The notes below the pieces were generated by a model that ran no database searches, was not told the origin of the DNA, and saw only the letters and a list, made by a program, of their open reading frames with translations. Of a DNA stretch of 64,000 bases, positions 12,415-22,725 are shown in pieces (within the stretch, counting starts at the first letter, position 1; every line of letters starts with the position of its first letter). The position numbers and the translations under genes were made by a program. Origin of the DNA: Vitellaria paradoxa. Taxonomy: Eukaryota > Streptophyta > Magnoliopsida > Ericales > Sapotaceae. Location: contig CM034242.1 in the NCBI GenBank assembly GCA_019916065.1, forward strand, positions 13,764,823 to 13,828,822, written 5' to 3'.

Positions 12415-15400
12415 GGGGGCGTTTGGAGCCCCCAAAAACCTCAAAAAATCTCAAAAAACTTCAAAAGCTGCCACGGTCTCAAACAAAAAATTTCAAAAGC
12501 CGTTAGAACAGACCAAAATGGTATGTTCCAACGGATTTTGCCAGAATTTAAAAAAAGTGATCTGACATTTGTACAAAAAATTACACAAAACTCTAAAAAT
12601 TTTCAAAATCCTCCACTAAAATTTTGACACGTGTCACCCTATATAATTTTTAACAATTTTATATCAAATCAAATATAAACATTCAACAATTATTACACAA
12701 TAATTCCAAAATTCACTTTTGGAAACTTGTGGTTTTTCTTGGGGCTCCAAACGCCCCCTATATATATTTCCTTAGCAGCAAATATTTATTCCTAATTGTG
12801 TTGATTGGTGTGCAAAGCTTGAGTGTATCTGTGTGAGTACTTGGGCCATGTCAACAAGACCCAAGACATGCCCATACTTAAAGGAGAAATTTGGAGGAAG
12901 CCTCTCGCATAATGCCTGCCACAGAGGGACTTAGCTAATTGGAGGAAATCTCTTGCATGGAAACACTGCAAGAGGACTCATTTGCGGGGAAACCACCATT
13001 AGGGATTATAACATGAGTTTCTTAGACCTAGAGCAAGGTTAAGGAATTTCCTCAATGGGGAACGAACCTCCACTCATTCACTTCGTGGGATTATTAGAGA
13101 CTAGTGTTTGATGACTAGAATTTAGGGATTTGCGGGCTCCCTCGATCGGTCTAGAGAGATTTTCAAGGGGTGTTTTTACTGCATGGGGCTGTGTCAACGT
13201 AGGGCCGAATCCTTGTTGGGCCGATATAGTACCCTGACTCATGCTTTCTCTTTTTCTCTCTATCTCTATCTCTATCTTCAGATTGGCTTGGTTAGGTCAG
13301 GGTGTGCATCGATTTTTAATACTTGTTGGGCCGATGTAGTACCCCGACTCATGTTCTCTCTCTCTCTCCAGATTAACTTGGTTAGGTCAGGTTGTGTATC
13401 AATTTTTGGGTTTTGAACAAATACTATCCTATGGATGAGTTGCCTTGACCAAGAAACCATGATAGATTTCATGGTCGGGATTTTTTCTTAAGTAGGCAAG
13501 CATTGTTCTCCTTCATGGACGGATTTAACGAATACAACCAGATTAAGATGGCTCTGAAAGATGCACAAAAGACAACCTTCAGAACTCCGATAGGCAACTT
13601 TTTCTACACTGTTATATCTTTCGAACTAAAGAATGCGGGAGCAACTTATCAATGGGCTATGACAGCTATCTTTGATGACATGTTCTTCAGGTGTCTAGAG
13701 TTTTACATTGATGATTTTGTGGTTAAGACCAAAGGAGTGTCACATTTGGAGGGTTTATGGAAATTGTTGGAAAGATGCCATTGATATTGGCTGAGGATTA
13801 ATCCCCTTAAGTGTGCCTTGGGGTAACTGTGGAAAAATTTGTAGGATGTGTCGTCCATTGACATAGGGTAGATGCATATCCAACAAAAGTGGTTGCCATT
13901 ACATAAGTACTGTGGCCAACTAACCAGAATCAGCTCAAAGTATTCTTGGAAAGGGTCTCATACTTGTGAAGGTTTATCTCTGATATGGCCAAGGTCACCC
14001 CTTTAACCTTCACTTGAGGAAAGAAGGGAAGTTTGAATGGGGAGGACATCATAAATCTTTTGAGGAGACAATGAAAACTCTGATGTCTCCTCTCACTGTG
14101 ATACCACCTCAACCAAGAAAACCCTTGATACTTAACTTCCCCAACATAGTCAATCAAAGCATTGCTGGCTTAGAAAGTACGTAGGTGAAAGAGATTAATG
14201 TACTGCATTGGTAGAATGTCTACTAATAGGAATCTATCCCGTGAGAATTCCTACTCTCTAAGAACCCCCAAGGTTGCCTAAGGGCTTCTTGTGCTTAGTT
14301 CCCGAATATCTCCTAATAGGAGTCTCTTTCTGTGAGAATTCCTACTCTCTAAGAATCCCCTATGCAGGTCCAAGGGCCTTCTGTTCTTGATTCCAAATGT
14401 CACTTAAAGGAATATTTCCTTGTGAGAATTCCTACTCTCTAAGAACCCCCTAGGTAGTTCCAAGGGCCCTTTGCGCTTGGTTTGCAGATACCTCCTAATA
14501 GAAACCTCTCCTCGTAAGATTTCCTACTCTTTAAGAACCTTCAAAATAGCTTCAATGACCTCTTATGCTTGATTCCTGGATATTCTCTATTAGGAATTTC
14601 TTCCTAATAAAATTCATACCTCCTAAAAATCCCCACCCTGACCCCAAGGGTCCCTTGCGTTCAATCCTAGTGTTCCCTCTTCAAAATCATTCCCACGAAA
14701 CCATTAAGTAGATTTGAGAAGAGGTAAGAAATAAAGCAAGTCCATTTCAAAGTTTGGATCATTTACAGGAAAGCGCACAAAAAAAGAGGCATTCCATAAG
14801 TTTATCTACATAAATTCATATTACATGGAGGTCATCTAATCAAGGCAAACTGGTTTTGGGAGCTCTTAACGGACTCTGAAATATGCTTTGCCTATGAGAC
14901 AATAGGGGAGTACTGAGAGGACAAAGCATGTTAAACATGTTCAAGTTGATGACGCTTGTCCATCCAAGTCCCTCATTGCCTCCTTTGCCTTTTCCAAAGT
15001 ATCAGGGACCAGGCAAGTTCACCCTCTACGGAAGATCTCTTTGTAGAAGATCTTTTTAACTCATTATGCACTTTAGTCTTGCCTAAGCCACCATATGTTA
15101 GATCGCAAAAACCTTATCAAAACCAGACTTTCATAAAACTAGTCTATCTCATCTAGGGGGCTCTTAAATGGGTTTCTTCTTCAAATACATGATAATATTG
15201 AAGGTCCATTACTCAAATAGATGGACTTTGAAACAATTGCAGCGGAAGTACATTTGCGGTGATCGTACAGGTTATGTAGAAAAGGTAGAACTACTTGGGC
15301 ACTCCAACAAAGAGCTCTTCCTTAGTAGGCAAAGACGGGGGACTTAGCTCAGGAGCCATGAGAGGGGAAATTTGAGGAGTTGTAGTTACGGGGTGTACCT

Positions 15401-18400
15401 TTATTGATATCATGGGGGAAACGTGAGGAGAAGTACTAGGAATTCCGAATGGAGGGGAGGGGTCAAATACATTAATGACACACTGAAGCATCCTTGATAT
15501 TAGAACTTGCGGTAGTTCTAATTATGGCACCAAGAATTGGAGATTTGAGAAGTTGATTATCCGTAGTGGAACAAGGAACTCCTAGCACTTGATTGTTTGG
15601 AACAACTAAGCAATCCTTCAAAGATGGCTCTCTATCACCAACTTCCTCACTAGCATCACCCTTACTAACTTGATCTTGAAGAAGACTGCGCCTAACTTTT
15701 TTCACAACAAGAGTAGCCACAAAGGAACCGTCACTGGAGTTGGAACTTGATTCTATTCCCGAGAAGCACGCCTGAAAGCAAAGGTAACATGGAGGTCTTT
15801 GAATGGAGTTTCCAGAACCACCTCTTTTTCAAGATCACCCTTGAGTGAGCGAATGACACTAGCAATACTTCCCATTGCGACATCCTCCTGTGACTTGGGA
15901 AGTGGCTCAAAAACAACAAGGGAAAGGCCATCCACAATTCTGGTGGCAAAAAGGGGGGAGATCTATGGAAAAGTTTGGGGGCTTGTTGGTTAGCATCATC
16001 CCCTTAACTCACCACAACATCCTTTCAACCTACTACGGAGGCTTCCAAAGCCCCACATTTTCACTAGACCTCGCGTAGGCACTTGATCACTCTTAGGAGG
16101 AACACCCTCTTCTTCATCACTAGAAACTACACGGTAAGGGAATAGCCTGTAAAATCACCACAACCAAATTAGGAAGTAAAGAGAGAGAGAGTAACCACGT
16201 TTTGCCATGTTTTAGGAAGTCACAAAAATTACCTTTTTGGCATGTTTCTTCACTAATTGAAGAAGCACCAATGATTTTTAAAGGCAGGGTTTTCCTTTTG
16301 CCACACCAGAAAGAGTAACCACGTTTTTAGAAGCTTTAATGGTCGCAACACCTTTAGACGGTCTAGTTGTCATTGTACCAATAACGATTCTCAACACCTC
16401 TCCAAATCTTGACAGTACATTGCTGCTTGAATGACCCCCCTTTGCCGAACTCAACAAAGAGTCATCTCCCAAGATGGTAGGAACCATATCTTTGAAGGCA
16501 CCTTGCACATGCACTCCCTAAAAAACTTCGACTAGTGGTGCCATGAAAACTCTTGGCATTAATACTTCACCTACCTTGGTCACTCGCAAGGGGAAAGTAT
16601 GATTAACTTATCATCGCCTTCAGTGTATCTTGGTCACAAGGAATTGAAAGAAAGGCTAAACTTTTTGAATTGTTGGGCAACACAAGGGGGGTAATACTCC
16701 ATTGAAATCCATCCAACAATGAGGGCAAGTAAACTTCGCGGCAAAAGCCACACCATCCAAAGGAGCACCTCCAGAGTGCAAGTTTTCTCACTAGAAGTGT
16801 ACGTCAAAGTATCCCACTCAAAATACCAACTCATTCGCTTATTCCCACTGCAGGTTCCACGTAGGGTCTCCACAAGTATTCTTCCTCGCAGTTAATCACT
16901 TCAACAAGCTTCTTCTCGAGTCCCTAAAGACCAATGAGATGAGCGAGGTTCCCATTATGGCCGTGGAGCCTCCCCTTCCACTTCTGTCATCGCGACAACA
17001 CATTTAGGCTTTGGTGAAAATTTGGAAAATCTCATGTAAAGCCACATTTGGAGAAAGGGAGTTGTAATATAAGTGGAGATGTCATACCTATTAACATATT
17101 TCCCAAACCTATCTTGATTAGATAAAGACAGGGAAAGAGTCCTAAGAAATATCAGCCCGAAGGCAACAATATTTCCTTGACTTAGCATTGCAGTGATTTG
17201 GAACGCATGGGTTATAATTCCATCTACAAGAGTCCCCTCTAGAATATACTACAGTAACCATGTAGCCAAGGTTGTTAAAACGTTGATTTAAATCTTACGA
17301 TTTTACGATGTTAGAGTGAAAAAAATTGATAGATCACAACTATTTCACTTGTTATTTATTATTATTTTTTTTTGGTGTAGTTGAGGTCCACGTGCATTGT
17401 TCCACCAAATTGACTGTCATAAATTAAATATAGTAGGTAGGAGCGAAACCAAAAGATCTATAATAAAATATACATTTCAAATCCTATAAAAAAAATTAAG
17501 ATAAAATGAAGTCAATATTTTAATATCAATTATATAGATCACACCAAATATCTTAAAGGGCTCAATTATATGATTGGGTAAATGGGTGTAGAACGAGACA
17601 TAGAATCATTGTTTTGGAATGCACGCACAATTCTAATTGACTAAATTGAAAGCATGTGCATAGGGGGCATAATTGTAGGTACCTTGGCCATGTCTGTAGG
17701 ACTCAGTATGCTTTTGTACGTGAAGAGGCATAATAAGGAAGCTTCCCACGTGATGTTGCTAAGGGGACTCAAGTTAATCAGAGGGAGCCTTCTGCATAGT
17801 GACATTGCGGGAGGACTCATCCATGGGCCATTTGGGACGGAATAGGAGCTTCCTAGGCCTGGAGCAAGGCTTAAGGTTTCTCTAATAGGGAACCTCCACT
17901 CATTCACTTGGCTAGAACATTGGGGCCAATGATTTGTTGGCTAGAATCAAGCGATTCGTTGAAACTCTGTCAATTGTTCTAAAGAGAGATATACAGGAGG
18001 TGTTCTTACCATATGCGCAACATCAACCTAGGGCGCAATTCCTGCAAGATGAATACATTTCCTTGACTCATGCACTTTTCTGGGTCTATATATACCCATC
18101 TCCTTCTAGAGGATACGACAATCATCATCATCATCATCATCACTACCATCTCCAGAACTCTCTCTCTATCTCCTCCCCCTCTCTCTGTTGTCACCCCACC
18201 TGCCTTATATGACTTTTAGCATTATTCTTAGACAATTAGATCATCTCCTCTAGGTTTGATCTTTAGAAGTAAATATTTATTCCTGATTGTGTTTACTTGT
18301 CTTAGTGGTACGCAAGGCTTAAGTGTGTGCATGTCTTATTGAAACGAGGGAGAGGGGTGTCATAGTAGAGAAGATAAGAATTAGATGGACCATATGTCAC

Positions 18401-21163
18401 TTTTGCCCCTTTCTCTTTTCTTGCTTTTGTTTATGTTTATATATTTTTTTAGGAAAATTAGGGAGTTTTCGTATGCTAAATAAAATGCAACTAATGGAAC
18501 TGCATTTATTCTGTTAACACTGCTTGTCAGTGTAAAATTTGGTATCTTCTGTTGAAAGCTTCATTTTCAAATAGGTTTTACTTGTGATTAGTGAGATTCT
18601 ACTGCTTCTGTTTTGACCCATGGTTCAAAGTCGCAGTTGCGGCTGTCGTATCGGTTTGAGAATTTTTGATACCGTCGCAGTGTTGCGTCACAATATCGGC
18701 GATACGCAATATTTTGTTTTTATAATTTAAAAAAGCAAAAAATATAGAAAAATTCTAAATAATAAAATGGATATATTACATAACCAAAAATATCATAACT
18801 CTTCTAATGAACATTAGATAACTACTTATAACATGTGAATGAGCTAACCTGCCCCCCCCCCCTTTTACACAAATCGCTGAGGAATCGTTTGTCTCGCCGA
18901 TTTCTTGTCGCAGTCGTCTCGGTGTATTGTTGAGATATGAGCTTGTCTCAGTTGTGACAGAGCGAGATGACTATTCTTGACGCATTTCTTTGACGTGGGC
19001 TGAGATTTCGTCACACCATCCATCGATTACGATATGTCTTGGATAATATCTCGGTATCTCAAACGATATTTTGAACCATGGTTCGACCTAACAATTTTTT
19101 CAACCATGTTTTTGATTCCAATCTTCCAGGTTTATAAGGATAGAAATCCAAGTGTACTGATTTTATTGCACTACTTTCTCTACAGTGTTGTTTTTACTTT
19201 CTTTGCACCATGATTGGCAGATGATATTTGCCTGGGAAAATACTTTACAACTGCAATTTTTTTCTAGGAAGTTGAACTAGAATGATATGTCCATGCCATT
19301 TCGTAAACCCCCCCCCCCCCAAAAAAAAAAATAATGTTTTTTTTTTTTTTAAGAAGTGGTTGGTGCACAAGTTTGCCACATTATCCTGGTAACTTTGACT
19401 GGATAACTTTCCTGGTTTTATTGCACCACTCTTTCACCTATGGCCTTGATTCCCCCCCCCCCCCCCCCGGGGGGGGAGAAATGCATGTTTTGATGCTGGC
19501 TACATATGGTGCTGCAGGAAATCGAGGTAAAGGTGCTCCACCGGACTGGTGGGGCTTCAAATTTGGATTTGTGTCGGGGGGTTTTCTTGGTGACGAATCC
19601 AGGAGAAAGAAATCATTTCTAAACAAAAATGCCCAAAATTCTCAGGAGAGAGTTGCTTTTCGTGAAGAAGATCAAGAGAATCTTTACAATCTTGTCCAAG
19701 TATGTACTCTTGTTTTCTAACTTACTGTTTTCGAATTGTTCTAGTGTTCTTGTTTGGAGTTCTATAAGATTCCACAAAACTCTAAAAGTCTCTATAAATA
19801 TCAAAATTTCTACCCACTGCACGGATTACAAGGCTGTAACTTTTACAAATTTATACCAATTTTTATGACTCCAAACAACCAAATGAATATCACTACTACT
19901 ACTACTACTACAAAACTCTACAAATCTCTATAAAATTCAAAATTTTTATTTATTGCATGAATTATGACGCTGCAACTTTTACAAATTTATACCAACTTTT
20001 ACAACTCCAAACAGTCCCTAAGAAACGAGTATTACTACTACTAGACAAGAAGAAGATCAAGAGAATCTTAACAATCTTGTCCAAGTATGTACTCCTGTTT
20101 TCTTACTTACTGTTTGGTACACATTAATAAATGAATATCATCACTTCTAGTGCGTTGATGTTTACTTTGATTGACAGATTCCTAATAATAATAATAATAA
20201 ATAGAAAGACCTTGACGCAGAATCTTGTACATGGAACTAGAAGCTCTGCGGCCATCAGACTATTTTTACATTGGGGATACCCAAAACAAAAGGGAGAAAC
20301 CAAGATGACAACTTGAGATATAGTGATGCATGTTAATTCTGATCAAACAGGAATTGCCAAATGTATCCTAATGTGAATTTCCATAGATCTGGATGATTCT
20401 ATTATTATTATTATTATTATTATTATATAAAGGATTATCATCCATAAGAAAATTTCATTTATCAAAAAACAAAAATAAAATAATTAACTTTGAAGTCAAG
20501 TAATGGAATGAAATAAGATGCGCATTCTTTCAGCCACCTCAAGGTGAAGCATTAATGTAGGCCTTTTATGTGCCAGAGTAAGGCAACATCTGGAAAGCAA
20601 GGATTGGGTATTAAGGACCGGCCAAGGAAAATAGCTGGTTGCCATTTTCAAGGGAAAAAGACATCATTTGATGACAGTGCTGATGAGGATTCTGCCGATT
20701 CCAGTTCTTCAACAAAACGAAAATTTGGTGACATTTCAGCAGTGGTAAAGAATGAGGAGCCAAATGTCAAGCAGGTTAAGCTCAAAAAGCTGTGCAGGAA
20801 GCTTCTTTGTCAGGTTTGTCTTCTTGGGTTGTGGGCTTATCTGCAATAATATTCTGTTTCTAACCACTGCTGACTGGTTTTTTTGTCACAGGTACCGGGA
20901 GAGTCATTGAAGCTAAAAGAGCTCAAACTTCTTATTGATGAACACTCTTCTATTTTTTCCAACTTCTCCTCAAAAAGGGACGCTCTTGCTTTCTTGAAAC
21001 AAAAGGTACAATTTTCCTGGCCTATTCCTGCTAACTATTTTGTTGTTTAGTTTAGTTTTGCCAATTTGGAGTCGGCTGTTGTTTGGTTTTGCAGTTAGGG
21101 GGCAGCGATAAGTTTTCAGTGGAGGGGAAGAGAGTGAGTCTGTTGCCAAAGAGAGGCGATTAA
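4299..21163 (+). CDS. G-patch domain protein, PINX1/GPATCH4-like (11 exons)
   Basis: Exons: 4299-4376, 4495-4579, 4896-4975, 5068-5092, 5181-5289, 5407-5473, 12117-12213, 19518-19699, 20577-20813, 20892-21005, 21095-21163. All introns are GT-AG and the joined frame has 380 codons plus TAA. The start ATG has a good context (AAACATGGCG). Residues 20-57 form a G-patch with the glycines expected ([13 protein letters not shown], then [11 protein letters not shown] and DTTGIG), followed by [15 protein letters not shown] (65-79). Further marks are [13 protein letters not shown] (190-202), a [11 protein letters not shown] block (247-257), an acidic/serine stretch (273-286) and basic C-terminal segments. 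The layout matches a conserved plant G-patch family related to nucleolar PINX1/GPATCH4 proteins; a role in ribosome or RNA metabolism is inference from the family. Introns 6 (6.6 kb) and 7 (7.3 kb) are swollen by transposons. Confidence 0.9.
5474..8300 (+). other. Intron 6 of the G-patch gene, left part
   Basis: Non-coding. It holds a G-run with GGT repeats (5759-5784), poly(A/T) tracts, and two related phrases near 6950 and 7466 (TTGAGCTTTTAGCTGAGATG and TTGAGCTTTTAGGTGAGATA, each followed by CTAACATGGT). These resemble the primer-binding-site side of short plant LTR elements. A MITE lies between them (6992-7275). I see no exon here. Confidence 0.6.
6992..7275. mobile_element. MITE-like element
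   Basis: The left end GGGTGTGTTTGGATT and right end TTTCTAAACACGCC are imperfect inverted repeats around 280 bp of non-coding, A-rich sequence. The arrangement is that of a small non-autonomous DNA transposon. No clear target-site duplication was identified. Confidence 0.5.
8301..8308. repeat. Left target-site duplication of hAT element
   Basis: GTTGTGGG, the same 8 bp as at 11964-11971. An 8-bp duplication is the hAT hallmark. Confidence 0.9.
8309..11963 (-). mobile_element. hAT DNA transposon, complete ends
   Basis: A 3655-bp element with terminal inverted repeats CTATGAAGCACAGATA (left) and the complement of TATCCGTGCTTCATAG (right), one mismatch in 16. An exact 8-bp duplication GTTGTGGG flanks it. 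Both subterminal regions are packed with the GGATACGG/GTACGGG motif and its complement (8325-8410 and 11755-11940), as expected for transposase-binding clusters of hAT elements. The transposase is encoded on the minus strand. The element sits in intron 6 of the G-patch gene, antisense to it. Confidence 0.95.
8650..10952 (-). pseudogene. hAT transposase, broken by one stop and one frameshift
   Basis: Read on the minus strand from the ATG at 10952 ([10 protein letters not shown]). A BED-type zinc finger comes first ([18 protein letters not shown] with a downstream Cys), then a basic linker, a DUF659-like domain ([30 protein letters not shown]) and a C-terminal hAT dimerisation region ([37 protein letters not shown]). 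A canonical intron lies at 9376-9284. Two lesions are visible: an in-frame TAA at 10340-10338, after which the same frame continues, and a one-base loss near 9870 that shifts frame between VMVIKN and [11 protein letters not shown] 5'-UTR intron with donor near 11513 and acceptor near 10968 is likely. The element probably cannot supply its own transposase. Confidence 0.9.
11964..11971. repeat. Right target-site duplication of hAT element
   Basis: GTTGTGGG, identical to 8301-8308. Confidence 0.9.
12362..12414. repeat. (CT)n(AT)n microsatellite
   Basis: A CT run passes directly into an AT run that ends at the first base of the adjoining MITE. Confidence 0.9.
12415..12758. mobile_element. MITE with perfect 18-bp inverted ends
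   Basis: GGGGGCGTTTGGAGCCCC at the left matches the complement of the right end GGGGCTCCAAACGCCCCC at all 18 positions. The element is 344 bp and lies between AT runs, so any target duplication is masked. Internally it carries CCGTTAGAAC/CCAACGGATT motifs also seen in the larger element at 30708-31274, suggesting a related family. It lies in intron 7 of the G-patch gene. Confidence 0.85.
13503..13784 (+). pseudogene. Ty3/gypsy reverse transcriptase fragment
   Basis: The translation contains [54 protein letters not shown] and YIDDFVVK, the ordered palm motifs of gypsy reverse transcriptase including the catalytic YIDD box. The frame ends at 13784. Following sequence still resembles the next part of the protein (INPLKCA; a FVGCVV-like piece) but in shifted frames with stops. 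It is a relic. Confidence 0.85.
14218..14665. repeat. Five-unit tandem array, period about 91 bp
   Basis: The phrase GTGAGAATTCCTACTCTCTA and variants recur at 14241, 14332, 14422, 14514 and about 14605. Each is preceded by a CTCCTAATAGGA-like segment and followed by AAGAACCCCC and CAAGGGCC-like segments. Units diverge progressively to the right. The array lies inside the gypsy-related region. Confidence 0.85.
15290..17190 (-). pseudogene. Plant-mobile-domain-like (PMD) coding remnant, antisense
   Basis: On the minus strand, open pieces in shifting frames run from about 17188 to 15291. The upstream piece has a segment of the type [20 protein letters not shown] followed by [15 protein letters not shown], which resembles the PFQLVQVWAWERF..LQPKP region of plant mobile domain (PMD, aminotransferase-like) proteins. 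Later pieces include [17 protein letters not shown] and low-complexity Ser/Pro/Lys-rich tails (16514-16278, 15720-15291). PMD proteins are known both as host genes and as passengers of transposons. Frameshifts and stops show this copy is dead. The family call is by eye and tentative. Confidence 0.45.
18119..18150. repeat. (ATC)n microsatellite
   Basis: A run of CAT/ATC triplets. Confidence 0.8.
18618..19081. mobile_element. MITE-like element with CCATGGTTCAAA ends
   Basis: The left end CCATGGTTCAAA and right end TTTGAACCATGG are perfect 12-bp inverted repeats flanking 464 bp of non-coding sequence rich in TATCGG/CGATA motifs. Because CCATGG is itself a palindrome, the real terminal repeat may begin at GGTTCAAA. 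No clear target duplication is visible. It lies in intron 7 of the G-patch gene. Confidence 0.65.
19452..19476. repeat. C17G8 homopolymer junction before exon 8
   Basis: A run of C directly joined to a run of G lies 41 bp upstream of the exon 8 acceptor and could fold into a GC hairpin. Other C runs lie at about 18852-18862 and 19308-19320. Run lengths at such sites are often misread by sequencing. Confidence 0.85.
19666..20115 (+). repeat. Local duplication of the end of G-patch exon 8
   Basis: The last ~34 bases of exon 8 plus the first ~33 of the intron (19666-19732) recur at 20047-20115 with few changes (exon TCTTTACAATCTTGTCCAAG against copy TCTTAACAATCTTGTCCAAG). The donor GTATGTACTC is kept in both. 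The spacing is about 381 bp. Sequence after both copies shares AAATGAATATCA, consistent with a tandem duplication later modified by a small MITE. Exon 9 is in phase only with the first copy as modelled, so the second is probably an unused relic. Confidence 0.8.
19752..20030. mobile_element. Small MITE and partial second copy
   Basis: TTGTTTGGAGTTCTATAAGA (19752 on) and GACTCCAAACAA (ending near 19881) bound a ~130-bp element. A second block (19912-20030) repeats the interior (CTCTATAAA, TTTTACAAATTTATACCAA) and ends CAACTCCAAACAG but lacks a matching left end. Both sit in intron 8 of the G-patch gene. The TTTGGAGT end resembles that of the elements at 12415 and 30708. Confidence 0.55.
20400..20426. 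repeat. (ATT)n microsatellite
   Basis: A run of ATT triplets in intron 8 of the G-patch gene. Confidence 0.85.
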
Positions 21164-22725
21164 GTTTTGATAGGAATTTCAGATACTTATACGGGTCTGT
21201 AATTGCAAGCCGAGACTATCTATAACTTCTTGTTATTTGTTTTAATATGGGTTTTGTGAATGAGGTTGGAGCTATTCATTTTACTTAGATTCATTAGACC
21301 AAGTATTGAGCTCAAAAAGGGTTTAGCGGGAGTATAAATTATCGTGTCTCTAGAGAATAATGCCATTGTCTTCTTGTTGAAAATCGTAACATATGATTGG
21401 TCTTATTTTTTTTCCATCAATATCCGCGGAATTTCTTTTTCCTCCCCTTGTTTATTTGATTTTTAATTAGAGTAATTATAATTTGTGTATTTCAAATTTG
21501 TAATCAGAGAAGAAGGGCACTTTTGGAAGTCATTATAGCCGCCTGGGCAGAAAAAATGAAGACTAAAAATAGCTTCTCGTGTTGTGTGTATATATATATA
21601 CAGGAAAGAGAAATTGATCAGAAAAAAATATAGTTGGGATGTATTGTTAGACTCTAGTTTTCCAGTGCTTTTAGAGTGCAATTTTCTTGAAATCTTGGGG
21701 CCTACTTCCCTGTAGTAGTCAGACTCCTGGCAAGTGGAAGATATACAAGTGAAGAAATTGCTGCAGTAAGGGCCTGCTTTTCTTGCTGAAGGCATAAAAA
21801 AGATTCAACTTTGGAGGACTCTAAAGGTGAGCAGATCGATGTGGTTACTGGCTATCATAGCAATTAGCAAATAGTATCTCTAGTTAGTACTAATTTGAGG
21901 CAGATTTAAAGTTAGTATATGCATAAAATAAAAAATAAGGGAAAAAAAAGATGTGATCCCGATAAATTCACTTTGTAAGTCAAATCCTTCGGAATGAATC
22001 TTCCTTGTTTTGTGTCACATATGTCAACTCCTTAACATGTACAGCAGTAAGTTGTGGATTCGCTTAATAGTGGAAATTCGGATTTACACTTAAGAATTAA
22101 ATACGGTTCGTCTAGTTAATGAGATTCATTTTACTAATTTTATTACGCTTTGCGACCAGAGAATTGGTTCCAAAAATTGATAGGGAGAGGATTCGAACCT
22201 AGAAGTTTGAGATGGTAGTCCCTAATTCTCATACCTAAGACAACTCACCTAACCCCTTGTTAAATAAAGAATAAGAAGCTGCAATGTCTCAGGTGCCTTA
22301 GCTTGGTATGGCAACCACAAGTGGACTTTTTTTTTTTTGGGTTATTTTTATTATATTTTTTTATTTGGTAATTTTTAGGTATGTGAAAAAGAAATTGCAA
22401 GTAGGATAATCCACATCTGTGAAAAAAGATGGCCCTTTTTATGAAAGTCACCTTTTTTTTTTTTTTGGCCTACACATATTTTTTATTTTAAAGAATTTGA
22501 TTTTTGATTTTTTTTTTTTTGACACATGTGAATAACATGCTTTGAAGTACCAAACAAAAAAGAAGATAAACTTAAGGACAAAAAGTCATATAAAGGAAAA
22601 AAAAGTCACAAAAAAAAAAAAAAAAAAACAGGCTAATGAAAGAATTGAAGATTGCTTTTCTAAATAAATTCATACAGTAATCATGAAAAAGGAGACTACT
22701 CGAAATTTTATCATTATTGTAAGGC
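21164..22725. other. 3' flank of the G-patch gene and spacer
   Basis: The 3' UTR must begin at 21164; no strong AATAAA signal is obvious in the first 200 bases. Beyond it the sequence is AT-rich with long T and A runs (about 22330, 22452, 22510, 22610). A stretch near 22180-22260 (GGATTCGAACC, CTCATACC, CACCTAACCCC) has a tRNA-like phrase of the sort common in plant repeats but no foldable tRNA. Confidence 0.5.

Larger units (their letters stand above)
12780..18310 (+). mobile_element. Decayed Ty3/gypsy region between related direct repeats
   Basis: Blocks at about 12780-13480 and 17640-18310 share phrases in the same orientation: a TTGGCCATGT-type start, CCTCCACTCATTCACTT, TGACTCATGC, and an ATTTATTCCT(A/G)ATTGTGTT segment with a GCAAAGCTTGAGTGT-like tail. 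In the left block the last of these precedes the rest and in the right block it follows them, so the repeats are rearranged or permuted. Between them lie a gypsy reverse-transcriptase remnant (plus strand), a 91-bp tandem array and an antisense mobile-domain-like remnant. Decayed LTRs are the simplest reading; the boundaries are approximate. Confidence 0.45.

Noticed and set aside
19334..19720. Open frame beginning upstream of G-patch exon 8
   Set aside because: Only the part from 19518 is homologous. The upstream part translates homopolymer runs, and a good acceptor (GCTGCAG) with correct phase lies at 19517.
22180..22260. Possible tRNA gene (GGATTCGAACC phrase)
   Set aside because: Only a T-arm-like phrase is visible; no acceptor stem or anticodon arm can be paired.
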